From Streptomyces sp. NRRL S-340 (GTDB taxonomy: Bacteria > Actinomycetota > Actinomycetes > Streptomycetales > Streptomycetaceae): a stretch of 64,000 nucleotides of DNA. A program made the translations under genes and the position numbers. The notes below the pieces were generated by a model that was not told the origin of the DNA, did no database searches, and saw nothing but the letters and a program-made list of their open reading frames with translations. The DNA is taken from contig NZ_JOIY01000006.1 of assembly GCF_000720185.1 (NCBI RefSeq), forward strand, positions 131,181 through 195,180, read 5' to 3'. This document shows positions 53,389-63,683 of the stretch, in pieces (the first letter of the stretch is position 1; each line of letters starts with the position of its first letter).

Positions 53389-54753
53389 GTGGCTGCTGAT
53401 CTGTCGCAGATCGTCAAGGCGTACGACGTGCGCGGGGTGGTCCCGGACCAGTGGGACGAGTCGCTCGCCGAGCTGTTCGGCGCGGCGTTCGCCGAGGTGA
53501 CCGGGGCGGACGCCCTCGTGACCGGGCACGACATGCGGCCCTCGTCACCCGGCCTGGCCCGCGCCTTCGCACGCGGAGCGGCACGGCGCGGCGTCGACGT
53601 CACCGAGATCGGCCTGTGCTCCACGGACCAGCTGTACTACGCCTCCGGCGCACTCCACCTGCCCGGCGCGATGTTCACGGCCTCGCACAACCCGGCCCGG
53701 TACAACGGCATCAAGATGTGCCGTGCGGGGGCCGCGCCCGTCGGCCAGGACACGGGACTGGCCGAGATCCGCGAACTGACCGAGCGCTGGCGCGCGTCGG
53801 GCGCCCCCGGACCGGCCGCGCGCACGGGAACCGTCACGCGGCGCGACACGCTGGAGGACTACGCGGCGCACCTGCGCTCGCTCGTGGACGTGACCTCCAT
53901 CCGCCCCCTGAAGGTCGTCGTCGACGCGGGCAACGGCATGGGCGGCCACACCGTCCCCACGGTCCTGACCGGCCTGCCCGTCGACCTCGTCCCGATGTAC
54001 TTCGAACTGGACGGCACCTTCCCCAACCACGAGGCCAACCCGCTCGACCCGGCCAACCTCGTCGACCTGCGCGAGCGGGTCCGCGCGGAGGGCGCCGACC
54101 TCGGCCTCGCCTTCGACGGCGACGCCGACCGCTGCTTCGTGGTCGACGAACACGGCGAGCCGGTCTCCCCGTCCGCGATCACCGCCCTGGTCGCCGCCCG
54201 CGAACTGGCCCGGCACGGCGGCCACGGCGTGATCATCCACAACCTCATCACCTCCTGGTCCGTCCCCGAGGTGGTGAAGGAGAACGGCGGCACGCCGGTG
54301 CGCACCCGCGTCGGCCACTCCTTCATCAAGGCCGAGATGGCGAGGACCGGCGCGATCTTCGGCGGCGAGCACTCCGCGCACTACTACTTCAAGGACTTCT
54401 GGAACGCCGACACGGGCATGCTGGCCGCCCTGCACGTCCTCGCGGCGCTCGGCGGCCAGGACGGCCCCCTGTCGGCCCTGGTCGCCCAGTACGACCGCTA
54501 CACCGGCTCCGGCGAGATCAACTCCACGGTCGCCGACCAGGCCGCCCGCCTCACCGCGCTCAGGACCGCCTACGCCGGCCGCGACGACGTCACCCTCGAC
54601 GAACTCGACGGCCTCACGGTCACCGCCGACGAGTGGTGGTTCAACGTGCGCCCCTCCAACACCGAACCGCTGCTGCGGCTCAACGCGGAGGCGCGCGAGC
54701 CGGCGACGATGGCCAAGGTGCGCGACGAGGTCCTGGCGATCATCCGCGGCTGA
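53389..54753 (+). CDS. manB: Phosphomannomutase/phosphoglucomutase
   Basis: This 454-residue enzyme interconverts mannose 6-phosphate and mannose 1-phosphate. The phosphoserine loop FTASHNPARYNGIK places the catalytic Ser at 99. The metal loop LAFDGDADRCFVVDEHGEP (about 243) binds Mg. The sugar-binding loop is GGEHSAHYYF, and the phosphate-binding loop is NVRPSNTEPLLRLNAEA. The GTG at 53389 follows AGAAGGG. With the downstream manA and the pyrophosphorylase at 39812 it completes a route to GDP-mannose. Confidence 0.95.
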   Translation: MAADLSQIVKAYDVRGVVPDQWDESLAELFGAAFAEVTGADALVTGHDMRPSSPGLARAFARGAARRGVDVTEIGLCSTDQLYYASGALHLPGAMFTASHNPARYNGIKMCRAGAAPVGQDTGLAEIRELTERWRASGAPGPAARTGTVTRRDTLEDYAAHLRSLVDVTSIRPLKVVVDAGNGMGGHTVPTVLTGLPVDLVPMYFELDGTFPNHEANPLDPANLVDLRERVRAEGADLGLAFDGDADRCFVVDEHGEPVSPSAITALVAARELARHGGHGVIIHNLITSWSVPEVVKENGGTPVRTRVGHSFIKAEMARTGAIFGGEHSAHYYFKDFWNADTGMLAALHVLAALGGQDGPLSALVAQYDRYTGSGEINSTVADQAARLTALRTAYAGRDDVTLDELDGLTVTADEWWFNVRPSNTEPLLRLNAEAREPATMAKVRDEVLAIIRG

Positions 54754-54960
54754 GGACCGGTCCCGGTCGCGCAAGGACGTGAGGGCCTGTCCCGGTCGCG
54801 CCGGAACCGGCCCGACGAGCGCTCCGCCGGGGCCCGGACAGGCCCCTGACCGGCCCCGCCACCCGGGCCCCGACCGGCGGTACGCTGACCAGGCACGTCC
54901 GTACGGCCACACACGGTCCGTACCACCACACACGCACCCCGCGTCCCGAAGGGAAACCCC

Positions 54961-55131
54961 ATGCCGCTCGAAGCCGGCCTTCTGGAGATCCTCGCCTGCC
55001 CGGCCTGCCACGCTCCCCTCGAGGAGCAGGACACCGAGCTGGTCTGCACCGGTCAGGACTGCGGCCTGGCCTACCCGGTCCGCGACGGCATCCCCGTCCT
55101 GCTCGTCGACGAGGCCCGCCGCCCCGCCTGA
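54961..55131 (+). CDS. Trm112-family zinc-ribbon protein
   Basis: This 56-residue protein reads [20 protein letters not shown] at its start, then [26 protein letters not shown]. The two Cys pairs form a zinc ribbon as in Trm112 and the bacterial UPF0434/YcaR group. Such proteins are thought to stabilise methyltransferases or act as small partners. It lies between manB and the SIS gene in the same direction, with CGAAGGGAA upstream of the ATG at 54961. Confidence 0.92.
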   Translation: MPLEAGLLEILACPACHAPLEEQDTELVCTGQDCGLAYPVRDGIPVLLVDEARRPA

Positions 55132-55461
55132 CGCCCGCGGCCGGCCCGCCGCCCGGCAGCGCGAATCCCGTCCGGGCAGCACCCGGCACGGCCAGGCAGG
55201 CGCCCCGAAGCTCCGACACCCGGAGTCCGGGTACTTGAAGTCCAGGTACCTGAACCCCGGGAACCCGGAGGCCGGGCACGCGAGCCCGGTCACCGGAGGC
55301 CCGGCGACGGAAGGCCGAACGTCTCCCCGTCCGGCGGCCCGCCCGTCGGCAACCGCCCCGCAGACCCCACGCCCCGCAGTCCAGACGCCCGCCGTCCCGA
55401 CCACCCGACGTTCCGACGCCCCGAGGCCCGGCGTTCGGCACCCGATCGGAGGCTGCCGCCC
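55132..55461. other. Intergenic region with degenerate repeats
   Basis: 330 bases between the Trm112 and SIS genes. Blocks such as GTCCGGGTACTTGAAGTCCAGGTACCTGAACCCCGGG (55225-55262) and ACGTTCCGACGCCCCGAGGCCCGGCGTTCGG repeat loosely. The first is an imperfect direct repeat (GGGTACTTGAA/AGGTACCTGAA). No gene is supported, although random open frames occur. The SIS gene has its own GGAGG at 55449. Confidence 0.5.
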
Positions 55462-56589
55462 ATGCTCGACGAATCGCTGCTCGACGCCCCGGAAGCACTC
55501 GCCGCCGCCGACCACCGCGGACTGCTCCGCGGCGCGGCCGAGGCCGGTGCCCGCGTCCGCACCGCCGCCCGGCACGCCGCCGAGGCGGGCGTGGGCGACC
55601 TGAAACCCGACGGCCGCCCCCGCGCCGTGCTGATCGCCGGTCCCGGCGCCGCCGCCACCCACGCCGCCGACCTCCTCGGCACGCTCGCCGGCGCGGGCAG
55701 CCCGGTCACCCGGCTGGCCCCGACCGGCGTCGCCTCCGCGTCCGGCGCCCTGCGCTGGGAACTGCCCGGCTGGGCCGGCTCCGTCGACCTGCTGCTCATC
55801 GCCACCCCCGACGGCACCGAACCGAGCCTCGCCCTGCTCGCCGAACAGGCCTACCGCCGCGGCTGCACCGTGGTCGCCGTGGCCCCGGCCGGCACCCCCC
55901 TCGCCGAGTCCATCGCGGGCGCGCACGGCCTGTTCGTCCCCATGGCGACCGCCCCCTACGACCACGACGAACCCCTCGCCGGATCCGCCCCCGGCGTGCT
56001 GTGGGCGCTGCTGACCCCGCTGCTCGCGCTCCTGGACCGCGTCGGCCTGCTCACCGCCCCGCCCGACGCCCTGGAGGCGACCGCCGACCGGCTCGACCAG
56101 ATCGCCGAGCGCTGCGGGCCCGCCATCGTCACGTACAGCAACCCGGCCAAGACCCTCGCCGCGGAACTCGCCGACTCCCTGCCGGTGATCTGGACCGAGG
56201 GAGCCGCCGCCGGCCCCGCGGGACGCCGGTTCGCCGCCGGACTCGCCGAACTGTCCGGCATCCCCGCCGTCGTCGCCGAACTCCCCGAGGCACTCGCCGC
56301 GCACAGCGCCCTCCTCGCCGGTCCGCTGGCCGCCAGCGCCGACCCGGACGACTTCTTCCGCGACCGCGTCGACGAGCCGCCCGCCCTGCACGCGCGCGTG
56401 GTGCTCCTGCGCGACCGCCCGCTCGGCGGCCTCACCGCCGCCCCCACCGCCCGTGAACTGGCCCTCAGCCACGACACGCCGATCAGCGAACTGGAACCCG
56501 AGCCCGGCGGCGAGATCGAGAGCCTCGCGGAACTCATCGCCGTCACGGACTTCGCCGCCGTCTACCTGTCGCTCGCCTCCAGGGCCTGA
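55462..56589 (+). CDS. SIS-domain protein (phosphomannose/phosphoglucose isomerase-like)
   Basis: This 375-residue protein has two SIS-like halves. The first contains AVLIAGPGAAATHAADLLGTLAGAGSPVTRL (about 55-85) and LLLIATPDGTEPSLALLAEQAYRRGCTVVAVAP. The second contains PAIVTYSNPAKTLAAELADSLPVIWTEGAAAG and the end has LFAHDTPISELEP-like and ESLAELIAVTDFAAVYLSLASRA. The organisation matches archaeal and actinobacterial bifunctional phosphoglucose/phosphomannose isomerases, and the mycobacterial counterpart lies in the same place next to manA. Key catalytic residues are not certain, so it may be an inactive homologue. The ATG at 55462 follows GGAGG. Confidence 0.82.
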   Translation: MLDESLLDAPEALAAADHRGLLRGAAEAGARVRTAARHAAEAGVGDLKPDGRPRAVLIAGPGAAATHAADLLGTLAGAGSPVTRLAPTGVASASGALRWELPGWAGSVDLLLIATPDGTEPSLALLAEQAYRRGCTVVAVAPAGTPLAESIAGAHGLFVPMATAPYDHDEPLAGSAPGVLWALLTPLLALLDRVGLLTAPPDALEATADRLDQIAERCGPAIVTYSNPAKTLAAELADSLPVIWTEGAAAGPAGRRFAAGLAELSGIPAVVAELPEALAAHSALLAGPLAASADPDDFFRDRVDEPPALHARVVLLRDRPLGGLTAAPTARELALSHDTPISELEPEPGGEIESLAELIAVTDFAAVYLSLASRA

Positions 56590-56729
56590 CGCGGGACGAG
56601 CCGGACCGGGACGGCGCATCCGGCACCACCCGCCCGGCCCGGCCTCCCACACGACCCGAACCGACCTGGACGCCCGGATCGCCGTACGACGGGGTGCGGT
56701 GCCCTGACCAGAACTGCAGAGAGAAGCGC

Positions 56730-57881
56730 ATGGACCGCCTGGACAACACCATCCGCCCCTACGCCTGGGGTTCCACCACCGCCATCCCGCACCTCCTCGG
56801 CGTAGAACCGAGCGGCGAACCGCAGGCGGAGATGTGGATGGGCGCCCACCCGGGCGCGCCCTCGCGTACCGCACGCGGCACCCTCGCCGAGGTCATCGAC
56901 GCCGACCCGGAGCGCGAACTGGGTGCCGGGACCGTCGCGAAGTTCGGCCCCCGCCTGCCCTTCCTGCTCAAGATCCTCGCCGCCGGAGCACCCCTGTCGC
57001 TCCAAGTCCACCCCGACCTGAGGCAGGCCGAGGAGGGCTACGCCGACGAGGAGCGCCGCGGCGTCCCCGTCGACGCCCCGCACCGCAACTACAAGGACGC
57101 CAACCACAAGCCGGAACTGATCTGCGCGCTCACCGAGTTCGACGGCCTGTGCGGCTTCCGCGCCCCCGACGAGGCCGCGGACCTGCTCGCCGCCCTCGAC
57201 GTGGACTCCCTCAAGCCCTACGTCGACCTGCTGCGGGCCCGCCCCCAGGAGGCGGCCCTGCGCGAGGTGCTCACCGCGCTCCTCACCGCCGACCCCGAGG
57301 AGATGGCCCACACGGTCGGCGAGGCCGCGGCCGCCTGCGCCCGCCTCGGCGGCGACCACGCCCCGTACGCGGGCATCGCCCACCACTACCCCGGCGACCC
57401 GGGCGTGCTGGCCGCGATGCTCCTCAACCACGTCCGCCTCCAGCCCGGCGAGGCCCTCTTCCTCGGCGCCGGCATCCCGCACGCCTACCTCAGCGGGCTG
57501 GGCGTGGAGATCATGGCCAACTCCGACAACGTCCTGCGCTGCGGCCTGACCCCCAAGCACGTCGACGTCCCCGAACTCCTGCGCATCGTCCGCTTCGAGG
57601 CGCGTGACGCCGGCGTGCTGCGCCCCGAGGCCGCCCCGGACGGCGAGGAGGTCTACGAGACCCCCATCGACGAGTTCCGGCTCTCCCGGTACGTCCTTCC
57701 CGAGGGCGCCCCGGCCCACGACCTCACCCTGCACACCCCGCAGATCCTGCTCTGCACGGCAGGCTCCGTACGGGCCGGCGAGCAGGAACTCACCCCCGGG
57801 CAGTCCGTGTTCGTCCCGGCCGGCGAGAAGGCAGAGGTCCTCGGGGCGGGCACCGTCTTCCGGGCCACGGTCGTCGTGTGA
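56730..57881 (+). CDS. manA: Mannose-6-phosphate isomerase, class I
   Basis: This 383-residue zinc enzyme interconverts fructose 6-phosphate and mannose 6-phosphate. It has IRPYAWGSTTAIPHLLG at the start, LKILAAGAPLSLQVHPDLRQAEEG (zinc-binding Gln/His), DANHKPELICALTEFDGLCGF (zinc Glu), and FLGAGIPHAYLSGLGVEIMANSDNVLRCGLTPKHVDVPEL with the final His. The ATG at 56730 follows GAGAAG. It follows the SIS gene by 140 bases and, with manB, channels fructose 6-phosphate to mannose 1-phosphate. Confidence 0.96.
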   Translation: MDRLDNTIRPYAWGSTTAIPHLLGVEPSGEPQAEMWMGAHPGAPSRTARGTLAEVIDADPERELGAGTVAKFGPRLPFLLKILAAGAPLSLQVHPDLRQAEEGYADEERRGVPVDAPHRNYKDANHKPELICALTEFDGLCGFRAPDEAADLLAALDVDSLKPYVDLLRARPQEAALREVLTALLTADPEEMAHTVGEAAAACARLGGDHAPYAGIAHHYPGDPGVLAAMLLNHVRLQPGEALFLGAGIPHAYLSGLGVEIMANSDNVLRCGLTPKHVDVPELLRIVRFEARDAGVLRPEAAPDGEEVYETPIDEFRLSRYVLPEGAPAHDLTLHTPQILLCTAGSVRAGEQELTPGQSVFVPAGEKAEVLGAGTVFRATVVV

Positions 57882-58110
57882 CCCGCGCCACCTGACCGCG
57901 CGTCCCCCTGCCGGACGGGGCTGCGACAATGGCCCACCGGCAAAGGGCGGGCAAAGGCCCGGGCCGGGGGCGGACGCGTACGGCACAACGGACGCGTGCG
58001 CCCCACCACGGGTACGCACTGCCCCGTGCGGCACCCCCGCGCACGCGCACATGCCCTGTGCGCGAGCGCGTACGAAGGCGATACGAAGGCGAAGGGACAC
58101 CCCGGACAAC
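57882..58110. other. Spacer between manA and the cation efflux gene
   Basis: 229 bases of GC-rich sequence. No hairpin, promoter or gene is convincing. Confidence 0.4.
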
Positions 58111-59094
58111 ATGAGCGCGTCAGGCGGCACCAGGGCGATCGTGGCGGCACTCGGCGCCAACCTCGCGATCGCGGTATCGAAGTTCGTGGCCTTCGCCTTC
58201 AGCGGCTCCTCGTCGATGCTCGCCGAGGGAGTGCACTCGGTCGCCGACTCGGGCAACCAGTTCCTGCTGCTGATCGGCGGCAAGAAGGCCCAGCGCGAGG
58301 CGACCGAACAGCACCCGTTCGGCTACGGCCGCGAGCGCTACATCTACGCCTTCCTCGTCTCCATCGTGCTGTTCTCCATCGGCGGCATGTTCGCCATCTA
58401 CGAGGGCTACGAGAAGATCAGCCACCCGCACGAACTGGAGAACTGGTACTGGCCGGTGGCCGTCCTCGCCTTCGCGATCTGCGCCGAGGGCTTCTCCTTC
58501 CGCACGGCCGTCAAGGAGTCCAGCGAACTGCGCGGCACGCTCTCCTGGGCGCAGTTCATCCGCCGCGCCAAGGCCCCCGAGCTGCCCGTCGTCCTCCTGG
58601 AGGACTTCGGCGCCCTGATCGGTCTCGTCCTCGCCCTCGGCGGCGTCGGACTCTCCCTGCTCACCGGCAACGGCATCTGGGACGGCATCGGCACCGTCTG
58701 CATCGGTGTGCTGCTCGTCCTGATCGCCCTCGTGCTGGCCGCCGAGACCAAGTCCCTGCTGCTCGGTGAGTCCGCCGGCGCCGACGTCGTCGAGGAGATC
58801 AAGGCCGCCACCGTCGACGGCGCCACCGTCACCGGGATCATCCACATGCGCACCCTGCACCTCGGCCCCGAGGAACTGCTCGTCGCCGCCAAGATCGCCG
58901 TGCGGCACGACGACACCGCCGCCGAGGTCGCCGCCGCCATCGACGCCGCCGAGGCCCGCATCCGCACCGCCGTCCCCATCGCCCGCGTCATCTACCTCGA
59001 ACCCGACATCTACAGCGCGGCCGAGGCCGCCAAGGGCCCGGACCCGGAGGCCACCCCGGGCGGCCCGAACCCCCACGCCGGCGGCGGACACTGA
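58111..59094 (+). CDS. Cation diffusion facilitator family transporter
   Basis: This 327-residue protein has the CDF topology. Six hydrophobic segments are visible (AIVAALGANLAIAVSKFVAFAF, SIVLFSIGGMFAIYEGY, WPVAVLAFAICAEGF, LEDFGALIGLVLALGGVGLSLL, GIGTVCIGVLLVLIALVLAAE). SMLAEGVHSVADSGNQFLLLIGG carries the conserved His/Asp site, and LEDFGALIG the second. The C-terminal cytoplasmic domain (about 235-300) has GIIHMRTLHLGPEELLVAAKIAV. It should export divalent cations such as zinc or iron. The ATG at 58111 follows GAAGGG. Confidence 0.92.
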   Translation: MSASGGTRAIVAALGANLAIAVSKFVAFAFSGSSSMLAEGVHSVADSGNQFLLLIGGKKAQREATEQHPFGYGRERYIYAFLVSIVLFSIGGMFAIYEGYEKISHPHELENWYWPVAVLAFAICAEGFSFRTAVKESSELRGTLSWAQFIRRAKAPELPVVLLEDFGALIGLVLALGGVGLSLLTGNGIWDGIGTVCIGVLLVLIALVLAAETKSLLLGESAGADVVEEIKAATVDGATVTGIIHMRTLHLGPEELLVAAKIAVRHDDTAAEVAAAIDAAEARIRTAVPIARVIYLEPDIYSAAEAAKGPDPEATPGGPNPHAGGGH

Positions 59095-60807
<1,713 letters not shown>

Positions 60808-60890
60808 CCGACCCCCACGGACCGAACCCCAGGACCGGTCCGCGAGCCGCACCCGGCCCGCCCGGTCCGCCGGTCCCCCCGGTCCTCCGA

Positions 60891-60925
60891 GGCAGGCCCC
60901 CGCACCCCCGTGCCGGGGGCCTGCC
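60891..60925 (+). terminator. Terminator after sahH
   Basis: GGCAGGCCCCCG (60891-60902) and CGGGGGCCTGCC (60914-60925) form a 12-bp perfect stem with an 11-base loop, 84 bases past the stop codon. Confidence 0.85.
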
Positions 60926-60975
60926 CCGTTGACCGCCCGTCGACCGGCCCGGCCACGTCAAGCCCCAGGAACCCC

Positions 60976-61593
60976 ATGCCCCGCGGCCGCTATTCGCTCC
61001 ACGATCCGCACGATCACACCCCCCTGGCGGAAGAACACTTCCAGTGCGCCCCGGGCCCTTCGGGCTGGCGCTACGTCTCCCAGGTCACCACCCCCTCGGG
61101 CGATCACCGCGGTTCGGTCGACCTCGCACTCGACGAACTCGGCCGCCCGATCCGCCTCGAGCTCCACGCGGGCGGCTGGCAGGTGCGCGGCGCCGCCCTC
61201 GACGGCGTCACCTGGGTGCGCACCGACCCCACCGGAACCCACGCCACCGAAGGCAATGTGCGCGCCCACGCCTTCACCGGCACGTCCCCCGCGTTCCTCG
61301 TCGCCACCGCCCGTCTCCTGCGCCTCACCCCCTCGGCCTCCGCCACCCGCGTACGCCTCGTCGCCTTCACCGATCCGGTCCTCGCCCCCCGTACCGTGGA
61401 CCAGTCCTGGGCCCTGGTGGACAGAGAAGCACACGCCACTGACAACGGCCCCCTGATCGTGGACGAATACCAGGTCACAGCCCTGGACACGGGAGAACGG
61501 CACACCGTGCACCTGGCGGGTGACGTGGTCCTGGCCGCCCCCGGCATCGAGCTGGAGGACCTCCGGACACCGCCGTCCGTCTTCGCCCCCTGA
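60976..61593 (+). CDS. Hypothetical protein
   Basis: This predicts 205 residues of a mostly beta protein with no recognised domain. It has CAPGPSGWRYVSQVTTPSGDHRGSVDLALDELGRPIRLELHAGGWQVRGAALDGVTWVRTDP (about 24-85) and a later VDEYQVTALDTGERHTVHLAGDVVLAAPGIELEDL. It resembles the beta-barrel pattern of putative glycolipid-binding proteins, but I would not assign that. No signal peptide. The ATG at 60976 follows CCAGGA. It is convergent with the RDD gene. Confidence 0.75.
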   Translation: MPRGRYSLHDPHDHTPLAEEHFQCAPGPSGWRYVSQVTTPSGDHRGSVDLALDELGRPIRLELHAGGWQVRGAALDGVTWVRTDPTGTHATEGNVRAHAFTGTSPAFLVATARLLRLTPSASATRVRLVAFTDPVLAPRTVDQSWALVDREAHATDNGPLIVDEYQVTALDTGERHTVHLAGDVVLAAPGIELEDLRTPPSVFAP

Positions 61594-61597
61594 CCGG

Positions 61598-62545
61598 TCA
61601 CGCGGGAGGCACGAACCCCGTTGCGGGCGGCTCACCCGTGCCCACATCCCGAAGCGGGCCGGCCTCCGACGGCGGTACGACCGGCGCCTGCGGGACCTCC
61701 GGCGCCTGCGGCAGCTGGGCCGAAGGGGGATCGGCCGGGGGGAAGCCGGCCGACGCGGAGGCGGCCGGAGGAAAGCCCGGGGAAGGATCACCGGGAGAGC
61801 CGCCGAAGGCCCGCCGGGCCTCCCGGACCTGCCGCTCCTGCAGCACCGCCGCCAGATACATCGCCGGCGGAACCCCGGCCGGCGCGTGCGTCCCGGTGCG
61901 GGCGGCGAGGTCCCCGGCGAGGCGCTGCCCCATGCCCCAGGCGATCTCCGGGTCCATCTGCTGCATCCGTGTCAGGAACTGGCGCACCGCCAGCCACAGC
62001 CCGTCCGGCACCGCCGACAGGTCGAGCGTCGAGAACCGTCCCGACAGCCACGGCGGTGGAGGCGGTACGAAGGCGGCCTGACCGGCCGGGATCCGCTCCC
62101 GTACGACGAGCGTCCCCGCGAACACGTCGCCCAGCCGCCGCCCCCGCGCCGACACCAGCGAAGCGATGCAGGCGACGACACCGAACGTCATCAGGATCTC
62201 CACCACGCCGATCGCCCCCCGCACCAGCGCGTGCCGGAACCGGATCGGCCCGCCGTCGTCCCGGACGACGCGCAGTCCGCACGCCAGCTTTCCCAGGGAG
62301 CGTCCGTGGCTGAGCGTCTCGACCGCGATCGGCCCGCCCACCAGCACGAGCACGAAGGCGGCGATCGACACCGCGACGCCTGCCGCCTCGTCCAGCGAGG
62401 CCGTGGCGGCCAGCAGGCCCACGCTCACCACGACATAGGCGGCCAGGGCCACGACGAGGTCGAGCAGCACGGCCAGTGCCCTGCTGGGCAGCCTCGCCGG
62501 ACGCAGCTCCAGCGCCACGGCCTCACCCGTCACCAGCTCACTCAC
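61598..62545 (-). CDS. RDD-family membrane protein
   Basis: This predicts 315 residues. An RDD domain occupies the first 150: LELRPARLPSRALAVLLDLVVALAAYVVVS begins with the Arg/Asp-type motif, followed by helices at about 50-75 and 115-130 (LSHGRSLGKLACGLRVVRDDGG and VEILMTFGVVACIASLVS). The C-terminal half is cytoplasmic and Pro/Ala-rich, ending GFVPPA. RDD proteins are proposed ion or transport membrane proteins of unclear role. The GTG at 62545 follows GGAAGGG. It is divergent from a SpoIIM-like gene, and the pairing is common in Streptomyces. Confidence 0.88.
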   Translation of the reverse strand: MSELVTGEAVALELRPARLPSRALAVLLDLVVALAAYVVVSVGLLAATASLDEAAGVAVSIAAFVLVLVGGPIAVETLSHGRSLGKLACGLRVVRDDGGPIRFRHALVRGAIGVVEILMTFGVVACIASLVSARGRRLGDVFAGTLVVRERIPAGQAAFVPPPPPWLSGRFSTLDLSAVPDGLWLAVRQFLTRMQQMDPEIAWGMGQRLAGDLAARTGTHAPAGVPPAMYLAAVLQERQVREARRAFGGSPGDPSPGFPPAASASAGFPPADPPSAQLPQAPEVPQAPVVPPSEAGPLRDVGTGEPPATGFVPPA

Positions 62546-62675
62546 GCCCGCCACCCTTCCCTGGCCTGCCCCCGAAGACCGCCAGTCTGCCAAGCTGAGG
62601 GCCGCCCCGTCGCAGTAGGACAAGCTGCACGTCCGACGGGCAGCCGACCGACCAGCCGAGGAGCAGGCAGACACG

Positions 62676-63683
62676 ATGGACCTGGACGTCTTCGTCTCCG
62701 CCCACCGAGCCGAGTGGGACCGCCTGGAAGTCCTGCTGGGCCGCCGACGCCGCCTCACCGGCGCGGAGGCCGACGAACTGATCGTCCTCTACCAGCGTGC
62801 GGCCACCCACCTGTCGCTGATCCGGTCCATCGCCCCCGACCCGCTGCTCACCGGCCGCCTCAGCCGGCTCGTCGCCCGCGCGCGCGGGACCGTGACCGGC
62901 ACCCGCCGGGCCTCGTGGCGCGACGTCAGCCGCTTCCTGCTGGAGGGCTTCCCGGCGGCGGTCTACCGGGCGCGTCACTGGTGGGTGCCCACGGCACTGC
63001 TCTCCACCGCCGTCGCCGCACTCCTCGGCTGGTGGATCGGCACCCACCCGGCGGTACAGGCGACCATCGCGGCTCCCAGTGAGCTACGGCAGCTCACCCG
63101 CCCCGGCGGCGAGTACGAGACCTACTACTCGGATCACCCCGCGACCGCCTTCGCCGCCCAGGTGTGGACGAACAACGCCCAGGCCGCCGCCATGTGCCTG
63201 GTCCTGGGCGTCTTCCTGGGGCTGCCCGTCCTCTGGATCCTCTTCGAGAACATGCTCAACCTGGGCGTCGGTATCGGGCTGATGTCCTCGGCAGGCCGGC
63301 TCGACACGTTCCTCGGCCTGGTCCTGCCGCACGGCCTGCTCGAACTGACGGCGGTCTTCGTGGCCGCCGGTACGGGACTGCGCCTCGGCTGGACCCTCAT
63401 CGACCCCGGCCCGCGCACGCGCCGCGCCGCTCTGGCGGAAGAGGGGCGGGCAGCCGTGGGCATGGCCATCGGACTGGCCCTCGTCCTGTTCGTCTCCGGC
63501 GCTATCGAAGGCTTCGTCACCCCTTCCGGCCTTCCCACCTGGGCCCGTATCGCCATCGGAATCGCCGCCGAACTGGCCTTTCTGACGTACGTCTACGTCC
63601 TGGGCGGCCGTGCAGCGCGCCTCGGCGGCACAGGTGACGTGGCGCCGGCCGAGCGAAGCGCCAGCGTGCCGACGGCCGCCTGA
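62676..63683 (+). CDS. Stage II sporulation protein M-like membrane protein
   Basis: This 335-residue protein belongs to the SpoIIM/DUF95 family. A soluble N-terminus (MDLDVFVSAHRAEWDRLEVLLGRRRRLT) precedes membrane segments at about 105-125, 165-185, 195-215, 225-245, 262-282 and 290-315. ENMLNLGVGIGLMSSAGRLDTFLGLVLPHGLLELTAVFVAAGTGLRLGWTLIDPG is the family core, with the conserved LPHG and ELTAVF. SpoIIM acts in peptidoglycan-linked engulfment in Bacillus; actinobacterial members have unknown roles. The ATG at 62676 opens the gene 130 bases from the divergent RDD gene. Confidence 0.9.
   Translation: MDLDVFVSAHRAEWDRLEVLLGRRRRLTGAEADELIVLYQRAATHLSLIRSIAPDPLLTGRLSRLVARARGTVTGTRRASWRDVSRFLLEGFPAAVYRARHWWVPTALLSTAVAALLGWWIGTHPAVQATIAAPSELRQLTRPGGEYETYYSDHPATAFAAQVWTNNAQAAAMCLVLGVFLGLPVLWILFENMLNLGVGIGLMSSAGRLDTFLGLVLPHGLLELTAVFVAAGTGLRLGWTLIDPGPRTRRAALAEEGRAAVGMAIGLALVLFVSGAIEGFVTPSGLPTWARIAIGIAAELAFLTYVYVLGGRAARLGGTGDVAPAERSASVPTAA

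Noticed and set aside
53545..56874. Antisense open frame of 1109 codons
   Set aside because: It runs opposite manB, the Trm112 gene and the SIS gene, all clearly real, and has biased composition.
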